Of a stretch of DNA of 64,000 nt, positions 1 through 10,174 are shown in pieces. Position 1 is the first letter of the stretch. Each line of letters starts with the position of its first letter. The stretch covers positions 16,986-80,985 of the forward strand of contig CAYWYS010000010.1 in the NCBI GenBank assembly GCA_964462675.1, read 5' to 3'. The position numbers and the translations under genes are program-made. Source of the DNA: XN24 sp964462675 (lineage in GTDB: Bacteria > Pseudomonadota > Gammaproteobacteria > Steroidobacterales > XN24). A model generated the notes under the pieces. That model was not told where the DNA came from. It saw nothing but the letters and a program-made list of their open reading frames with translations, and did no database searches.

Positions 1-1
1 C

Positions 2-973
2 GGCGAGCGCGAGGCGCGGGGCCGGTTCGGCTCGCTGACCAGTTTCTGCGCGCGCATCGACCTGCAGCGCGTCAACCGCCGCACCATCGAGGCGCTGGTC
101 CGCGCCGGCGCGCTCGACAGCATCGGGCCGAACCGCGCGACGCTGATGCAGCGCCTGCCGGGCGCGCTCGGGCGGGCGGAGCAAAGCGCGCGCGCCGCGG
201 CGGCGGGGCAGGAGGACCTGTTCGGCATGGCGGCCGCGCCCGGCCCCGCGGCGGCCGTCCCGTTCGCCGACGAGGGCGAGCTGCTGCCGGAATGGAGTTC
301 GGCCGAGCGGCTCGCCGGCGAGCGCGACACGCTGGGCCTGTTCCTGACGGGCCATCCGGTCGACGAGGTGGCGGGCGACCTCGCTGCGCTGACCACGGCC
401 CGCATCGCCGAGCTTGCGGCCGACCGGCCTGCCGAGGGCGAGCGGGGCTACGGTATGGGCCGGCGGGACGCGGTCGTCGGCGGCCTGATCGTCGACATGC
501 GGCGGCGCGGTAATCGCGTCACGCTGGTGCTCGACGACCGCAGCGGCCGGCTCGAGGTGACGATGTTCGAGGAGACCTACCAGCAGTGCCGCCATGTCGT
601 CGCGAAGGACGCGATCGTGATCGCCGAGGGCAACCTGCGCTTCGATGATTTCATCGACGACTGGCGGCTGACCGCCAAGCGCGTCGTCGACCTCGACACG
701 GCGATGGGGGAGCGCGCCAGGCGCCTGCTGCTGCGCTGCGACGACCCGGGGGCGGGGGGCTTCGTCACGGAGTTGCAGCGCGCGCTGGAACCCTTCCGTG
801 GCGGGCGTTGCCCGATCCTGATGGTCTACAAGGGGCCGTCGGCCGCCGCCCGCCTGCAGCTGGGGGAACAATGGCGCATCCGCCCGAGCCTCGAGCTGCT
901 GCATCGCCTCGGCGGCCTCGTCGGCGCCGCCAATGTGCGGGTGGAGTACGGTCCGCCCGGGGACACTGGTTGA
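2..973 (+). CDS. dnaE: DNA polymerase III alpha subunit, C-terminal part (5' end outside window)
   Basis: This is the C-terminal third of the replicative polymerase subunit, open from the first bases of the window. The opening residues (SLTSFCARIDLQRVNRRTIE, then LVRAGALDSIG) are the helix-hairpin-helix region typical of DnaE. A linker and an OB-fold follow (RRGNRVTLVLDDRSGRLEV, encoded around nt 500-560), which in the family binds single-stranded DNA. The C-terminal domain ends with NVRVEYGPPGDTG. DnaE homologues usually end near VRVEY, so the last residues and the TGA stop appear to be supplied by the palindromic repeat that begins at nt 959. The next gene, accA, follows dnaE in many proteobacteria. 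Confidence 0.93.
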   Translation, partial: GEREARGRFGSLTSFCARIDLQRVNRRTIEALVRAGALDSIGPNRATLMQRLPGALGRAEQSARAAAAGQEDLFGMAAAPGPAAAVPFADEGELLPEWSSAERLAGERDTLGLFLTGHPVDEVAGDLAALTTARIAELAADRPAEGERGYGMGRRDAVVGGLIVDMRRRGNRVTLVLDDRSGRLEVTMFEETYQQCRHVVAKDAIVIAEGNLRFDDFIDDWRLTAKRVVDLDTAMGERARRLLLRCDDPGAGGFVTELQRALEPFRGGRCPILMVYKGPSAAARLQLGEQWRIRPSLELLHRLGGLVGAANVRVEYGPPGDTG

Positions 974-1036
974 GGGGGACGGGGACACTGCTCCTCGGAG
1001 CAGTGTCCCCTTTTTGCCCCCTCAACCAGTGTCCCC
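959..1036. repeat. Nested palindrome of the GGGGACACTG family
   Basis: The outer arms, 959-978 and 1017-1036, are a perfect 20-bp inverted repeat starting GGGGACACTGG. Inside them lies a second perfect 14-bp inverted repeat (981-994 and 997-1010) starting with the same GGGGACACTG. The dnaE stop codon is inside the left outer arm. A related palindrome sits at the 3' end of recO (37083-37120). The form resembles REP-type extragenic palindromes; that kinship is inferred. Confidence 0.85.
981..1015 (+). terminator. Probable intrinsic terminator after dnaE
   Basis: A 14-bp perfect G+C-rich stem with a two-base loop (981-1010) is followed at once by TTTTT (1011-1015), 8 bp downstream of the dnaE stop. 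This is the classic rho-independent layout, built from the inner half of the palindromic repeat. Confidence 0.6.
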
Positions 1037-1090
1037 GTCGCCATCGCATATGCTAGCTTTACAAGCCTCTCCGGCCGGTCCGCGTTGCAA

Positions 1091-2050
1091 ATGAACCTGA
1101 ACTTCCTGGATTTCGAGCAGCCCATCGCCGAGCTCGAGGCGAAGATCGATGAGCTGCGGTTCGTGGGCGACGACTCGCAGGTGAATCTCTCGTCGGAGAT
1201 TCGTCGCCTGAAATCGAAGAGCGAAGCCCTGACGCGCAACATCTTCTCGAACCTGACGGCATGGCAGGTCGCCCAGGTGGCGCGTCATCCGCAGCGACCG
1301 TACACGCTCGATTACGTCGAGCGGCTGTTCACGGATTTCGAGGAACTGCATGGCGATCGCAGCTACGGCGACGACGCGGCGATCGTCGGCGGCCTGGCGC
1401 GCTTCGAGGGTCGGCCGGTGGTCGTCATCGGCCAGCAGAAGGGCCGCGACACCAAGGCCAAGGTGCACCGCAATTTCGGCATGCCGCGGCCGGAGGGCTA
1501 TCGCAAGGCCTTGCGCCTGATGCATCTCGCCGAGAAATTCGGCCTGCCGGTGATCACGCTGATCGACACGCCCGGTGCCTATCCCGGCGTCGGCGCCGAG
1601 GAGCGTGGCCAGAGCGAGGCGATCGCGCGCAACCTGCTGGAGATGTCGGGCCTCAAGGTGCCGATCATCGCCGTGGTCATCGGCGAGGGTGGCTCCGGCG
1701 GTGCGCTCGCGATCGGCGTCGCGGACCACGTGCTGATGCTCCAGTACAGCATCTACTCGGTCATTTCGCCGGAAGGCTGCGCCTCGATCCTGTGGAAGAG
1801 CGCCGACAAGTCGGCCGAGGCGGCCGAAGCGATGGGCATCACTGCGGAGAAGCTGTTCGATCTCGGGCTCGTCGACGAAGTCATCAAGGAGCCGCTCGGC
1901 GGCGCGCATCGCGATGTCGCGGCGATGGCCGAGACGATGCGCGGCGCGATCGCCCGGTACCTCGGCCGGCTCGACAATCTGCCGCTCGACCAGCTCCTGA
2001 CGACCCGCTACCAGCGCCTCGTCAGCACCGGGGTGTTTCGCGAAGGTTGA
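1091..2050 (+). CDS. accA: Acetyl-CoA carboxylase carboxyltransferase subunit alpha
   Basis: AccA pairs with AccD to move the carboxyl group from carboxybiotin to acetyl-CoA, giving malonyl-CoA for fatty-acid synthesis in the cytoplasm. The 319-residue product matches the usual length. It starts with MNLNFLDFEQPIAELEAKID, an almost invariant N-terminus, which fixes the ATG; a TTG two codons upstream is less likely. The crotonase-fold core is clear: FGMPRPEGYRKALRLM, TLIDTPGAYPGVGAEERGQ, VIGEGGSGGALAIG and the SPEGCASILWK segment. No strong Shine-Dalgarno is visible. It probably has its own promoter, since a terminator-like hairpin separates it from dnaE. Confidence 0.97.
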   Translation: MNLNFLDFEQPIAELEAKIDELRFVGDDSQVNLSSEIRRLKSKSEALTRNIFSNLTAWQVAQVARHPQRPYTLDYVERLFTDFEELHGDRSYGDDAAIVGGLARFEGRPVVVIGQQKGRDTKAKVHRNFGMPRPEGYRKALRLMHLAEKFGLPVITLIDTPGAYPGVGAEERGQSEAIARNLLEMSGLKVPIIAVVIGEGGSGGALAIGVADHVLMLQYSIYSVISPEGCASILWKSADKSAEAAEAMGITAEKLFDLGLVDEVIKEPLGGAHRDVAAMAETMRGAIARYLGRLDNLPLDQLLTTRYQRLVSTGVFREG

Positions 2051-2101
2051 TTTCACGCTGGCGTGGCCACGGGCAACCCGGCACGGCTTAGGCTTGGCGC
2101 C

Positions 2102-3490
2102 ATGACGCATTTTGACGCTGACGCGCTGTGGACGGTGCTCGACGCGTGGCCGGGCGGTGCGGCTGCGCGGCGCTACCGGGTTGCGTTCAGCGGCGGGCTG
2201 GATTCGACCGTGCTGTTGTGCGCGCTGGCGCAACTCCGGTCGCGGCTTCCCGGCGGCGCGCTCGCAGCGGTGCACGTCGATCATGGTTTGCACCCGGACG
2301 CGGCCCGCTGGGCCGCGGCCTGCGCTGCGCGCTGCGACGCGCTCGGCGTGCCGCTCGAGCTGCTGCATGTCGATGGGCGCGCGGCGCGCGGCGAGAGTCC
2401 CGAGGCGGCCGCGCGCGACGTACGTTATCGCGCCCTGCGCGCGCTGCTTGCGCCGGGGGAGGTACTGCTGACCGCCCACCATGCCGACGACCAGCTCGAA
2501 ACGGTGCTGATCCAGCTGTTGCGCGGCGCGGGGGTTGCCGGGCTGGCGGCGATGCCGGCCGAGGCCGGCTGCGGCGCCGGGCTGCACCGGCGGCCGTTGC
2601 TCGGCTTCGCGCGCGCGATGCTGCGCGAGTGGGCGCGCGCGCAGGGTATCGCCGGGTGGCTCGAGGATCCGGCGAACGACGATCCGCGCTTCTCCCGCAA
2701 TCACCTGCGCCGCGCGGTCCTGCCGGCGCTTCGCGCGCACTGGCCCGCGGCGGCGGCGGCCGCGTCGCGCTCGGCGCGGCACTGCGCCGAGGCGGCCCGC
2801 CTGCTCGACGAACTGGCCGCGCTCGATGCCGCGGCCTGCGCTGTCGGGGAGGCGCTCAGCGTGACGGCGATGGGCGCGCTCTCTGCGGGGCGCTGCCGCA
2901 ACCTGGTGCGCTGGCAGGCGCGACGGCTGGGCCTGCCGACGCCCGACGAGCGTCGGCTCGGGACGCTGCTCGCGCAGCTGTTCGATGCCGCCGGCGATGC
3001 GCAGCCCGAAGTGCGCTGGCCGGGGGTCACGGCACTGCGCCACGCAGACCGGCTCTGGCTGATCGCCGAGCAACGGCTGCCGCCACCCGCGCCGCCGCTC
3101 GAGTGGCCGGACCCGCGTCAGCCGCTGGCGCTCGGCCCCGGGCTCGGCACGTTGAAGCTCGTGCCGGGCCGAGGCGGCGGGCTGCGCCCCGAGGCGCTCG
3201 CGGCGGCGCCGTGGCGGGTGGTGTGCCGCAAGGGTGGCGAGCGCCTGCGCCTGCCCGGGCGCGCGGGCAGCCGGGCGCTGAAAAAGCTGCTGCAGGCCGG
3301 CGGCGTGCCGCCCTGGTTGCGCGCGCGCATGCCGCTGGTCGAAATCGGCGGCACGCTGGCGGCCGTCGCGGGCCTGTGGGTCGACGAGGCGTGGTGGACC
3401 CCCCCGGAAACAGAAGGCTGGCGGGTGTCGTGGGAAGATTGCGCGCTGCCGGGCAGCGACGCCTTCATTGTCGGCGGACCCCCCTTCTGA
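2102..3490 (+). CDS. tilS: tRNA(Ile)-lysidine synthase
   Basis: TilS attaches lysine to C34 of the tRNA-Ile with a CAU anticodon, changing it to lysidine so that it reads AUA. The N-terminal PP-loop ATPase motif SGGLDST lies at residues 30-36 and is followed by HVDHGLHPDA. The segments LTAHHADDQLETVLIQLLRG and NDDPRFSRNHLR are typical of the family, and the C-terminal substrate-binding domain (FRKGGERLRLPGR-like) is present. The product has 462 residues, normal for the long gammaproteobacterial form. The ATG was chosen over a GTG 13 codons upstream because the family begins shortly before the PP loop. Confidence 0.95.
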   Translation: MTHFDADALWTVLDAWPGGAAARRYRVAFSGGLDSTVLLCALAQLRSRLPGGALAAVHVDHGLHPDAARWAAACAARCDALGVPLELLHVDGRAARGESPEAAARDVRYRALRALLAPGEVLLTAHHADDQLETVLIQLLRGAGVAGLAAMPAEAGCGAGLHRRPLLGFARAMLREWARAQGIAGWLEDPANDDPRFSRNHLRRAVLPALRAHWPAAAAAASRSARHCAEAARLLDELAALDAAACAVGEALSVTAMGALSAGRCRNLVRWQARRLGLPTPDERRLGTLLAQLFDAAGDAQPEVRWPGVTALRHADRLWLIAEQRLPPPAPPLEWPDPRQPLALGPGLGTLKLVPGRGGGLRPEALAAAPWRVVCRKGGERLRLPGRAGSRALKKLLQAGGVPPWLRARMPLVEIGGTLAAVAGLWVDEAWWTPPETEGWRVSWEDCALPGSDAFIVGGPPF

Positions 3491-3558
3491 TAACCTGACT
3501 TCCCGTCGTTTCTCTCGCGCCGGCGGCGCGCCATTACCCCCGAACGGCGGTACTCCTG

Positions 3559-5204
<1,646 letters not shown>

Positions 5205-5208
<4 letters not shown>

Positions 5209-6047
5209 AACTGTGCGGATACGACGTCGGCCTCGAGCACCCGCTGTTCCTGATCGCCGGGCCGTGCGTCATCGAGAGCCGCGAGCTGGCGATGGAAACT
5301 GCCGGCCGGCTCAAGGAGATCACCGGCCGCCTCGGCGTGCCGTTCATCTACAAGTCTTCCTTCGACAAGGCCAACCGCTCGTCGATCGGCAGCTTCCGCG
5401 GTCCCGGCATCGCGGCCGGGCTGAAGATCCTCGAGGCGGTCAAGCGCGAGCTCGGCGTGCCGGTGCTGACCGATATTCACGAGGACACACCGCTCGGCGA
5501 GGTCGCTGCGGTCGTCGACGTGCTGCAGACGCCGGCGTTCCTGTGCCGCCAGACCAACTTCATCGTCGCGGCGTGCTCGCAGGGCCGGCCTGTCAACATC
5601 AAGAAAGGCCAGTTCCTGTCGCCGTGGGAAATGGCCAACGTCGTCACGAAGGCCCGCTCCACCGGCAACGAGCAGATCATGGTCTGCGAACGAGGCTTCA
5701 GTTTCGGCTACAACAACCTCGTGTCGGACATGCGCGCGCTCGCGGTGATGCGTGACAGCGGCGCGCCGGTGGTGTTCGATGCGACCCACTCGGTGCAGTT
5801 GCCGGGCGGCAAGGGTTCGGCATCCGGCGGGCAGCGCGAGTTCGTGCCGGTGCTGGCGCGCGCCGCGGTTGCCGCCGGCATCGCCGGGCTGTTCATGGAG
5901 ACGCATCCGGACCCCGAAAATGCGCTGTCGGACGGGCCGAACGCCTGGCCGCTGGACCGGCTCGAGGGCCTGCTGGAGACGCTCAGGGTGCTCGACGAGA
6001 CCGTCAAGGCACGGCCCTTCGACGAGCTGGAATTGGCGAAAGGATGA
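5205..6047 (+). CDS. kdsA: 3-deoxy-8-phosphooctulonate synthase
   Basis: KdsA condenses arabinose 5-phosphate with phosphoenolpyruvate to give Kdo 8-phosphate, the precursor of the Kdo sugar of lipopolysaccharide. Family motifs are LIAGPCVIES near the start, YKSSFDKANRSS, GVPVLTDIHE, FLCRQTNF, VNIKKGQFLSPWEM and CERGFSFGYNNLV. The N-terminus begins with MKLCGYDVG, and the 280-residue length is usual. The cysteine that defines metal-dependent KdsA types near the N-terminus was not assessed. It lies in the pyrG-kdsA-eno block and shares a pathway with kdsB near 60 kb. Confidence 0.97.
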
Positions 6048-6100
6048 GCCGGCGCCAGCCGCGCGCGCGGCCAGCGGGCAACCGACCCAGGGAGACAGAA

Positions 6101-7387
6101 ATGGCAAAGATCATCGAAGTTCATGCGCGCCAGATCCTCGATTCGCGCGGCAATCCCACCGTCGAGGCGGACGTGCTGCTGGAGGGCGGCTACAGCGGCC
6201 GCGCCGGCGTGCCTTCCGGGGCCTCGACCGGGGCGCGCGAGGCCATCGAGCTGCGCGACGGCGACAAGACCTGCTACCTCGGCAAGGGTGTGCTCAAGGC
6301 GGTCGCCAATGTCAACGGGGAGATCCGCAAGGCGGTGCAGGGCATGGATGCGTCCGACCAGCAGGCGCTCGACCGCAGGCTGATCGATCTCGACGGCACC
6401 GAGAACAAGCGCCGGCTCGGTGCGAACGCGATCCTGGCGGTGTCGCTGGCCGCAGCCAAGGCGGCTGCCGCGGCGAGCGGGCAATCGCTGTTCCGTAACC
6501 TGCATGAGGGCGGCGATTTCTCGATGCCGGTACCGATGATGAACATCATCAACGGCGGCTCGCACGCCGACAACAGCGTCGATATCCAGGAATTCATGAT
6601 CATGCCGGTCGGCGCGCCGAGCTTCTCCGAGGCCCTGCGCTACGGCGTGGAGGTCTTTCACGCGCTGAAGGCTGTGCTGCTGGGTCGCGGGCTCGCCACG
6701 GCCGTCGGCGATGAGGGCGGCTTTGCGCCCGACCTGCCCTCCAACGAGGCTGCGCTGGAGACGATCCTCACCGCGATCGACAAGGCCGGCTTCAAGGCCG
6801 GCAAGGACATCGTGCTGGCGCTCGACGTGGCGAGCTCGGAGTTCTACAAGCAGGGCGTCTATCGTCTCGCCTCCGAGAACCGCGAGTTCGACGCGGCCGG
6901 CTTCTGCGAGTACCTCGAGGGGCTGGTGTCACGGTACCCGATCGTCTCGATCGAGGACGGCATGGCCGAGGACGACTGGGACGGCTGGAAGCTGCACACC
7001 GAGCGCCTCGGCAAGCGCGTGCAGCTGGTCGGCGATGACGTGTTCGTCACCAACACGAAGATCCTGGCCGAGGGCATCGCGCAGGGCATCGCCAACTCGA
7101 TCCTGATCAAGGTCAACCAGATCGGCACGCTGAGCGAAACGCTCGATGCGATTCGGATGGCCGACAAGGCCGGCTACAGCGCCGTGATTTCGCATCGTTC
7201 CGGCGAGACCGAGGATGCGACGATTGCCGACATTGCGGTCGCGACGAGCGCGACACAGATCAAGACCGGTTCCTTGTCGCGTTCGGACCGCGTCGCGAAG
7301 TACAACCAGCTGCTGAGGATCGAGGAGGAACTGGGCGCTGCCGCCCGTTACCCGGGTCGCGCCGCGTTGCCGGTCGGCGCGAACTGA
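6101..7387 (+). CDS. eno: Enolase
   Basis: Enolase converts 2-phosphoglycerate to phosphoenolpyruvate in glycolysis and, in proteobacteria, is also a degradosome subunit. The 428-residue product starts with MAKIIEVHARQILDSRGNPT. It carries GDEGGFAP, the Mg-binding acidic residues in LALDVASSEFY, SIEDGMAEDDWDGW and QLVGDDVFVTN, the catalytic lysine in ILIKVNQIGTL, and the signature SHRSGETED. A good Shine-Dalgarno (AGGGAG) precedes the ATG. Its product, phosphoenolpyruvate, is a substrate of KdsA encoded just upstream. Confidence 0.98.
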   Translation: MAKIIEVHARQILDSRGNPTVEADVLLEGGYSGRAGVPSGASTGAREAIELRDGDKTCYLGKGVLKAVANVNGEIRKAVQGMDASDQQALDRRLIDLDGTENKRRLGANAILAVSLAAAKAAAAASGQSLFRNLHEGGDFSMPVPMMNIINGGSHADNSVDIQEFMIMPVGAPSFSEALRYGVEVFHALKAVLLGRGLATAVGDEGGFAPDLPSNEAALETILTAIDKAGFKAGKDIVLALDVASSEFYKQGVYRLASENREFDAAGFCEYLEGLVSRYPIVSIEDGMAEDDWDGWKLHTERLGKRVQLVGDDVFVTNTKILAEGIAQGIANSILIKVNQIGTLSETLDAIRMADKAGYSAVISHRSGETEDATIADIAVATSATQIKTGSLSRSDRVAKYNQLLRIEEELGAAARYPGRAALPVGAN

Positions 7388-7406
7388 GCGCGGGTCAGGG
7401 CCTCGA

Positions 7407-7715
7407 GTGCGGGCAGTCTTTTACATCCTGCTGGCGCTGCTGGCCTTGTTGCAGGTGCGCCTCTGGGTGTCGGACGACGGCTATCGCGCCTCGTGGCGGC
7501 TGGCCGAGCAGATCACGACCCAGCAGCAGGAGAACGAGGGCTTGCGGGAGCGCAATCGCGCGCTCGAGGCCGAGGTCGGCAACCTGAAGACCGGGCTGGA
7601 AGCCGTCGAGGAAATCGCGCGCAGCGAGCTCGGCATGATCCGCGAAGGCGAAACCCTGTACCAGGTCGTGGACGTCGACGACGACGAGCCCGACGCCGCG
7701 CCGGAGCCGCGCTGA
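7407..7715 (+). CDS. ftsB: Cell division protein FtsB
   Basis: FtsB is a small bitopic inner-membrane protein that joins FtsL and FtsQ in the divisome. The 102-residue product has one N-terminal transmembrane helix (AVFYILLALLALLQVRLWV, residues 3-21). A charged coiled coil follows (QQQENEGLRERNRALEAEVG), then the short conserved ARSELGMIREGETLYQV segment. Translation starts at GTG. Placement between eno and ispD is the standard gammaproteobacterial order. The acidic tail (DVDDDEPDAAPEPR) is longer than the core needs. The stop overlaps the ispD start by one base. Confidence 0.93.
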   Translation: MRAVFYILLALLALLQVRLWVSDDGYRASWRLAEQITTQQQENEGLRERNRALEAEVGNLKTGLEAVEEIARSELGMIREGETLYQVVDVDDDEPDAAPEPR

Positions 7716-8419
7716 TGGCGCGCGCCTGGGCCGTCGTGCCCGCCGCCGGCAGCGGCCGGCGGATGGCCGCCGCGGTCGCCAAGCAATATTTGCCATTGCA
7801 CGGCAGCGTGCTGCTCGCCCATGCGCTGGCGCCGCTGCTGTCCTGCGCGCGGATCGAGGCCGTCGTGCTGGTCCTCGCCGCCGACGATGCGCGCTGGCGC
7901 GAGGCCATCGCGGCCGACGCCAGGCTGTTGACGGCGGTCGGCGGCGCCGAGCGCTGTCACTCCGTGCTCGGCGGGCTCGAGCGGCTCAGCGGGCTTGCGG
8001 CGCCGGACGACTGGGTGCTGGTGCACGATGCGGCCCGCCCGTGCCTGTCCGGCGAGGAGCTCGACGCCTTGTTCAGCGTGCTCGCCGATGATCCGGTCGG
8101 CGGCCTGCTCGCGGTGCCGCTGGCGGATACCCTGAAGGCCGCGGACGACGCGGGTCGCGTTGCGCGCACCGTGCCGCGCGAGGGATTGTGGCGCGCCCTG
8201 ACGCCGCAGATGTTTCGCTACGGGCTGCTGCTGACGGCCGTCGGCGACGCGGTCGCCGCCGGCGTCGCCGTCACCGACGAGGCGGCCGCGATGGAGCGCG
8301 CCGGCCACCGACCGGTGCTGGTGGAGGGCCGGCCGGCGAATCTCAAGGTGACCGGTCCGGAGGATCTCGAGCTTGCGGAGGCGGTGCTGCGGCGCCGGGA
8401 GGAGAATCGATGCGCATAG
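7715..8419 (+). CDS. ispD: 2-C-methyl-D-erythritol 4-phosphate cytidylyltransferase
   Basis: IspD couples CTP with methylerythritol phosphate in the non-mevalonate isoprenoid pathway. The N-terminal nucleotide-binding loop AVVPAAGSGRRM, with KQYLPLHG, is diagnostic. VGGAERCHSVLGGL and VLVHDAARPCL follow, and the C-terminal VTDEAAAMERAG and NLKVTGPEDL segments are conserved. At 234 residues the length is normal. Start and stop overlap with ftsB and ispF indicates one operon. The CTP it uses is made by PyrG, encoded upstream. Confidence 0.96.
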   Translation: MARAWAVVPAAGSGRRMAAAVAKQYLPLHGSVLLAHALAPLLSCARIEAVVLVLAADDARWREAIAADARLLTAVGGAERCHSVLGGLERLSGLAAPDDWVLVHDAARPCLSGEELDALFSVLADDPVGGLLAVPLADTLKAADDAGRVARTVPREGLWRALTPQMFRYGLLLTAVGDAVAAGVAVTDEAAAMERAGHRPVLVEGRPANLKVTGPEDLELAEAVLRRREENRCA

Positions 8420-8886
8420 GACACGGCTTCGACGTGCATGCCTTCGGGCCCGGCAACGAGGTCACGATCGGCGGCGTCAGGATCGAGCATACGCGCGCCG
8501 TCGTCGCGCACTCGGACGGCGACGTCGCGCTGCACGCGCTGTGTGATGCATTGCTCGGCGCTGCCGGGCTCGGCGACATCGGCGCGATGTTCCCCGATAC
8601 TGAAGCGCGCTGGCGCGGCGCCGACAGCCGCGAACTGCTGCGCCTGGTCGTCGCGCGTCTGGCCGAGCACGGACTGCGGGTGTCGAACGCCGACCTGACC
8701 GTCATTGCGGAGTCGCCGCGGCTCGCCCCGCACATCGGCGAGATGCGCGTGCGCATCGCCGCGGACTTAGGCCTCACGCCGGGGCGCGTCAACGTCAAGG
8801 CGACGACCACCGAGCAGCTGGGCTGCATCGGGCGCGGCGAGGGCCTCGCGGCACACGCCGTCGTGCTGCTGCACGAGCCCGGCTGA
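8410..8886 (+). CDS. ispF: 2-C-methyl-D-erythritol 2,4-cyclodiphosphate synthase
   Basis: IspF cyclises the diphosphocytidyl intermediate with loss of CMP, two steps after IspD. The N-terminal zinc-binding motif GHGFDVHAF (Asp8 and His10) and the HSDGDVALHALCDALLGA motif are intact, as are the C-terminal VNVKATTTEQLGCIGRGEG residues. The product is 158 residues, the usual length. The gene overlaps ispD by ten bases, the common ispDF arrangement. Confidence 0.97.
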   Translation: MRIGHGFDVHAFGPGNEVTIGGVRIEHTRAVVAHSDGDVALHALCDALLGAAGLGDIGAMFPDTEARWRGADSRELLRLVVARLAEHGLRVSNADLTVIAESPRLAPHIGEMRVRIAADLGLTPGRVNVKATTTEQLGCIGRGEGLAAHAVVLLHEPG

Positions 8887-8891
8887 GCGCG

Positions 8892-9917
8892 GTGGATTTC
8901 GATCCCTGGGGCGATCTGCCGCGGGCCTTCGGCGGCCCGGCCGGCCGCGGCCGCATCCGCGCGCGCGACGCGGACTTCATCGTCGAGGAGGAGCTCGGCT
9001 TCGCGCCGACCGGCGCCGGCGAGCACCTGTTTCTCAAGCTGCGGGAAACAGGCTGCAACACCGACTGGGTCGCCGGCCAGCTGGCGCGCTGGGGCGGGCG
9101 ACCACGCAACGACGTCGGCTACGCCGGCCTCAAGGACCGCCACGCCGTGACCGAGCAATGGTTCAGCGTGCGCTTCCCCGGCGGCCGCCATCCTGATCCC
9201 GCGGCGTTGTCCGTCAGCGGCGTCGAGTTGCTCGAGTTCATCCCGCACAATCGCAAGCTCAAGCGCGGCGCGCTGCGCGGCAACCGCTTCCGCCTGCGCG
9301 TCACGGCGCTTGCGGCGGACACCGCCATGCTCGAGGCGCGCCTCGATAGGGTCGCGCGCTGCGGCGTGCCGAACGCGTTCGGGCCGCAGCGCTTCGGGCG
9401 GGCGCTGGGCAATTTGCGACTCGCGGCGGACTGGTTCTCCGGCGGGCCCGCGCCGCGCCGCGCGGAGCGCGGTTTCGCGTTGTCGGCAGCACGCTCGCTG
9501 ATCTTCAATGCCGTGCTGGCCGAGCGTATCGCGGCCGGCGACTGGGAACGCGCCGCGCCGGGCGATCCGGTCGGTCTCGACGGCCGCGGCAGCTGGTTCC
9601 TCGCTGCGCCGGGAGACCAGGACTTGCCAGGCCGTCTCGAGCAGCTCGACGTGCACCCCACCGGGCCGCTGTGGGGCCGCGGCGAACCGCCCGGCGAAGG
9701 CCCTGCCGCGGCGCGCGAGCGGGCGGTCGCGGCGCGATTTGCAGTGTTTGCCGACGGACTCGCGGCGGCGGGACTCGAGCAGGAGCGGCGCGCGTTGCGC
9801 GTGCGCGTGCGCGAGTTGGCCTGGCGCATCGACGACGACGTGCTCGAACTATCGTTCGGGCTGCCCGCAGGCGCCTATGCGACCGCCGTGCTGCGCGAGG
9901 TCGTCGACGTCGACTGA
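8892..9917 (+). CDS. truD: tRNA pseudouridine(13) synthase
   Basis: TruD isomerises U13 of tRNA-Glu to pseudouridine. The family signature GYAGLKDRHAVTEQWFS holds the catalytic aspartate (Asp82). Downstream come NRKLKRGALRGNRFRL and the GVPNAFGPQRFG segment, then the insertion domain and the C-terminal YATAVLREVVD end. The product is 341 residues, starting at GTG five bases after the ispF stop. The order ispD-ispF-truD-surE-pcm is conserved in enterobacteria and relatives; here an oppositely oriented smr gene and a repeat pair interrupt it. Confidence 0.95.
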   Translation: MDFDPWGDLPRAFGGPAGRGRIRARDADFIVEEELGFAPTGAGEHLFLKLRETGCNTDWVAGQLARWGGRPRNDVGYAGLKDRHAVTEQWFSVRFPGGRHPDPAALSVSGVELLEFIPHNRKLKRGALRGNRFRLRVTALAADTAMLEARLDRVARCGVPNAFGPQRFGRALGNLRLAADWFSGGPAPRRAERGFALSAARSLIFNAVLAERIAAGDWERAAPGDPVGLDGRGSWFLAAPGDQDLPGRLEQLDVHPTGPLWGRGEPPGEGPAAARERAVAARFAVFADGLAAAGLEQERRALRVRVRELAWRIDDDVLELSFGLPAGAYATAVLREVVDVD

Positions 9918-9933
9918 CTTGCGGTCCCGGTCG

Positions 9934-10166
9934 ACCGCAAGGCGAAGCCGGTACAGGCCCCCCTCGCTTAGAAATCTTTATGCGCTCGGTGGGCCTGTAC
10001 CGTCCTCACCTCGCTGCCTCGCCGCCGAACCGCAACGCCGCCGTGCCAACGCGCCGTGCCAAAGGGCCAAAGCACGGCAGCTGGGCAGCAGGGCGGGGAC
10101 GTGATGGGTCCCGCGAGCGAGATAAAGATTTCTGAGCGAGCGGGACCCATCACGGTCCCGCCCTGC
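9934..10166. repeat. Inverted pair of hairpin elements (conserved-loop family), copy 1
   Basis: Two hairpins face each other between the convergent truD and smr genes. The left one has arms 9934-9960 and 9991-10017, about 21 of 27 positions complementary, the inner 12 perfect (CGGTACAGGCCC). Its loop carries GAAATCTTTAT. The right one has arms 10088-10114 and 10140-10166, 25 of 27 complementary, around the loop GAGCGAGATAAAGATTTCTG plus AGCGA. The loops are related but in opposite orientation. A second such pair lies at 22662-22953. This is BIME-like in layout; function unknown. Confidence 0.8.
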
Positions 10167-10174
10167 GGTCGATG

